The translations under genes were made by a program, and so were the position numbers. DNA of 64,000 nucleotides, taken from positions 5,043,810-5,107,809 of the forward strand of contig CM041197.1 in the NCBI GenBank assembly GCA_023078555.1. The letters are read 5' to 3'. Below are positions 61,581 through 64,000 of this stretch, piece after piece. How positions within the stretch are numbered: the first letter of the stretch is position 1; the number at the start of each line of letters is the position of its first letter. Under the pieces are notes generated by a model. The model had not been told where the DNA came from, made no database searches, and saw nothing but the letters and a program-made list of their open reading frames with translations. Source of the stretch: Ulva prolifera. Lineage: Eukaryota; Chlorophyta; Ulvophyceae; Ulvales; Ulvaceae.

Positions 61581-64000
61581 ATGTCTTTCCATTCATCCAA
61601 GCAGAGTTCATCGACGTTTACTGTGCAGAGAATGGCTCCGCGTAGGCGTAAGCGTGCTGTCGACGACGACCTTGCAGAAGTTGGCGTGCTGCGCCTTGAT
61701 CCTCCACTTCGTGATGGGGACCTAAAGTTACTATACAAGTGCACAAAATGTAGTAAACCGTTTGACAGGCTTCTAACTGCCCAAAACCACCCCCGCGCCT
61801 GCCCCGCGGGGCGCGCTCAGACTCGTGACGAGGGCACGGGAGATGACACAGGCAACCAGCCAGTGGCGGGCAACCAGCCTCCCGGCGTTGTCGACCTCGG
61901 TCGAGTCGACGAGGTCCTCTTCGAGGTGCGCCTGTCCCTGATCACCTCGTCTGCTCTCGAGTGCTGACTATCTGGTGATCGTGATTGGTGTCATGTGGCC
62001 AGGTCCCTGAGGGCTCCGACGTATCCGAAGAAGACTACGGAGACGACGATGTGGACAGCCTATACGACGACGCCAGCAGTGTCTTCTCAAGCCTGTCAGG
62101 AGATGACTGGGACACAGACTCTACTGAGGTTTGTCCTTTCGGTGTCTCCCGACGCTGCCTGATTATCCGATTTGCTCTTGTGCTGGGCACCCACCCCCTG
62201 CTCCTTGTCGGTGTAAATGGCTGGTGAGTATGTGCAGAGCGACTCCCTCGATGGCCGCGAGGGTCCACAGGTCGCAGCTGAGGCTGCAGCCGTGAAGGGG
62301 ACTGCCGCATGGTGGCGTCAGAGACGGATGGATCCGGTCTCCGACACCTGCCGTCTCACAGTGTTGACTGTATCAATGTGGATCGCCAGCCTGAAAAGCA
62401 TGTTCCGGATGAGTGATGTTGTGGTGGACATGTGGTGTCGTTTTGTGCATTACCTACTCTTACCAGATGGGAATATGTTCCCCCCATCCTTCCACCTGGT
62501 CAAGGCTGTCCTGGCTGTACCAGATGTCTCTTCAGTGACCCGGCACGTGTGCCCACAGTGCTGGACTCTCTTCCCAGGTATAAAGCCGTGTGATCATACC
62601 CACCACTTGGACGACGTCTGCAACACCCCAGGGTGCACCCAGAAGCGTTTCGAGGTGGACCTGGCAGGCAAGGGTGCACCTTGCCGGAGTGTCTTCTTCT
62701 TTGGGGAGGCCGCATCGCTGAAAGACCTGATTCTGCAACCTGGCGTCCTTGCCGCGGTTCGTGCTCATCGAGTGCACGCCCTAATGGATCCCGCCGGTTT
62801 CTGGCAGTCCCCTGCCGGACGTGCCCTGAACGCCGCATGCGGCGGGGTTTTCGCCAAGGCTGACCCGGACGAAATTGCACTGCTTTTCAGCTTGGGTGCG
62901 CTCGGCTTGAGTTCGACCTATCATGCGTCCCCGTCACTCAGTTGCCAGGCCATCAATATCGTCTGGGTCCAGTGGGGCCTGCAGTAGCCTCTCCCCGACA
63001 CTAAGTCCGCTTGCAGGGGGTGACGGCGCCCAACTGTACGTGAACAAGCAACACGGGACCACAATCTGGGGCATCCGCCTGCTGGACCTCCCCCCTCATC
63101 TGTCTCATTGCAATGAGGCCTGGATCCCCCTGGGGGTAGTCGAGGGCCCAACTGAACCCACGAACATGGACAGCATCCTTGCACTGGTCCTCGAGTTCTT
63201 CAAGAAGCATGACCCAGGTATGTGTCAGTCTGGCGAGTGTGTACCCAACGCACACTCATGTCCGGCCAGTGCTTAATGTGGCTGTGTTCACTATAAACCC
63301 CCTACAATGCAGCCAGGAAGGGGGAGGACGGGGTCGAGGCTCTCAAAGTCGAGATGCCTGACGGAACAGTTCTGCGCATCTGGCCTGTGCTCTGCTGTGT
63401 GGAGGGCGATATTCCGTGGATGCAGAAGTTGACCAACAGCATCGGGCACGGCGGCAAGAGGGCGTGCTTCCGTTGCGCCCAGAACGGCATCTGGGTGTTC
63501 GCAGCCAACACAGTTCGGTATGTTGGCTCCAGTTGCCGTGCCGTCGCCATGCTGCCTCTGACCACCCCTGCTTACCCCTGGCATCCCTGCCAAGCCCGCC
63601 TCCGCCACCCCCTCCGACATGGCTGGGGGGCTCACTACTGTCCTTATCAGACATCCGCCGTGCAGCTGGCTTGGGTTCCACGGCCCGGTCATCCAGCCTC
63701 AGCCGGTTCACGCTGCGGGGCCTGATCAAGGAAAGCCCCTCACAGCGGCGCAAGAGACGGAGATTGCCGCGGGGGCGGTGCCGAGGATGGTGCCCGGCAG
63801 TATGGAACCAGACCCCGGGCCCCCCCCCCCCCCCCCCCTCGCACGAAGTGGTCCGAGGTTACCACCATCGACCCGGCGACCCTGGCAAAGGACTGCCGGC
63901 TGAAGTACTCTGCTTCAGAGATGTGCGCTCGCGGCCACACAGCAGACTTGTTGATCGATCAGGTGCTGCTGCCCTTGTATTTGAATCTTTCCTCTGTCCT
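61581..64000 (+). CDS. tnp2/CACTA-type (En/Spm-like) transposase, partial, at least 7 exons
   Basis: Exons: 61581-61925, 62003-62128, 62238-62895, 63017-63217, 63313-63517, 63666-63789, 63849 to the window end; phases agree throughout. Order: a basic start (MAPRRRKRAVDDD after a first ATG), a C-x2-C...H...C zinc-finger-like stretch (YKCTKCSKPFDRLLTAQNHP), an acidic Asp/Ser segment, then HVCPQCWTLFP with further Cys pairs. Next come a SLGGDGAQLY motif, DLPPHLSHCNEAWIPLGVVE and GHGGKRACFRCAQNGIW. This series follows the N-terminal half of Transposase_21-like proteins (known from memory of the family). The DDE catalytic core lies partly beyond the edge. ATG 61581 or 61632 could start it. Intron 6 (63790-63848) is 59 nt and nearly half C. 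Confidence 0.75.

Overview
The window is nuclear DNA of a eukaryote. Exons are GC-rich, are interrupted by GT-AG introns and lie in looser, repeat-laden DNA. The best guess is a green alga or a close relative. The reasons are a proline-rich cell-wall-type protein, a plant-type ammonium transporter, very GC-rich exons and splice acceptors that almost always read TGCAG. No ribosomal RNA or marker gene is present, so the lineage is an inference. All gene models were spliced by eye and were kept only when reading frame and intron phase agreed across every junction.

Left part (1-11704): a minus-strand retrotransposon tail runs off the left edge (1-~866). Next comes a decayed, truncated copy (~904-2860) of the receptor-kinase gene that follows. 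The intact gene (5643-11704, 7 exons, 1195 aa) encodes a signal peptide, an ectodomain, one membrane helix, a kinase domain with all core motifs and a long C-tail.

Middle (11705-34461): a small membrane/coiled-coil ORF (14193-14753, minus). Then a PP2C-type phosphatase with a long disordered tail (17121-24485, minus). Then a second receptor kinase paralogue (27936-34461, minus) that shares the intron phases of the first but carries HRN and DFA in place of HRD and DFG, so it is a predicted pseudokinase. Kinase, phosphatase and pseudokinase within about 29 kb suggest a local signalling module; this is inferred from proximity only.

Right part: about 8 kb with no confident gene, then a complete 9-exon AMT ammonium transporter (42834-48276, 502 aa, one 30-nt exon). 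About 6 kb of gene-poor DNA follows, then a secreted cysteine-rich/proline-rich protein (54316-56247, 407 aa). The right end (58465-64000) looks like one transposon: a Myb/SANT-like coiled-coil protein (minus, 535 aa) and a tnp2/CACTA-type transposase (plus, cut by the window edge) start back to back, 279 bp apart.

Structural DNA is abundant. There are perfect or near-perfect hairpins with 32-, 39-, 65- and 93-bp arms, and clustered long palindromes. An eight-unit array of palindromic repeats sits inside an intron. Poly-C runs lie immediately after several splice donors.
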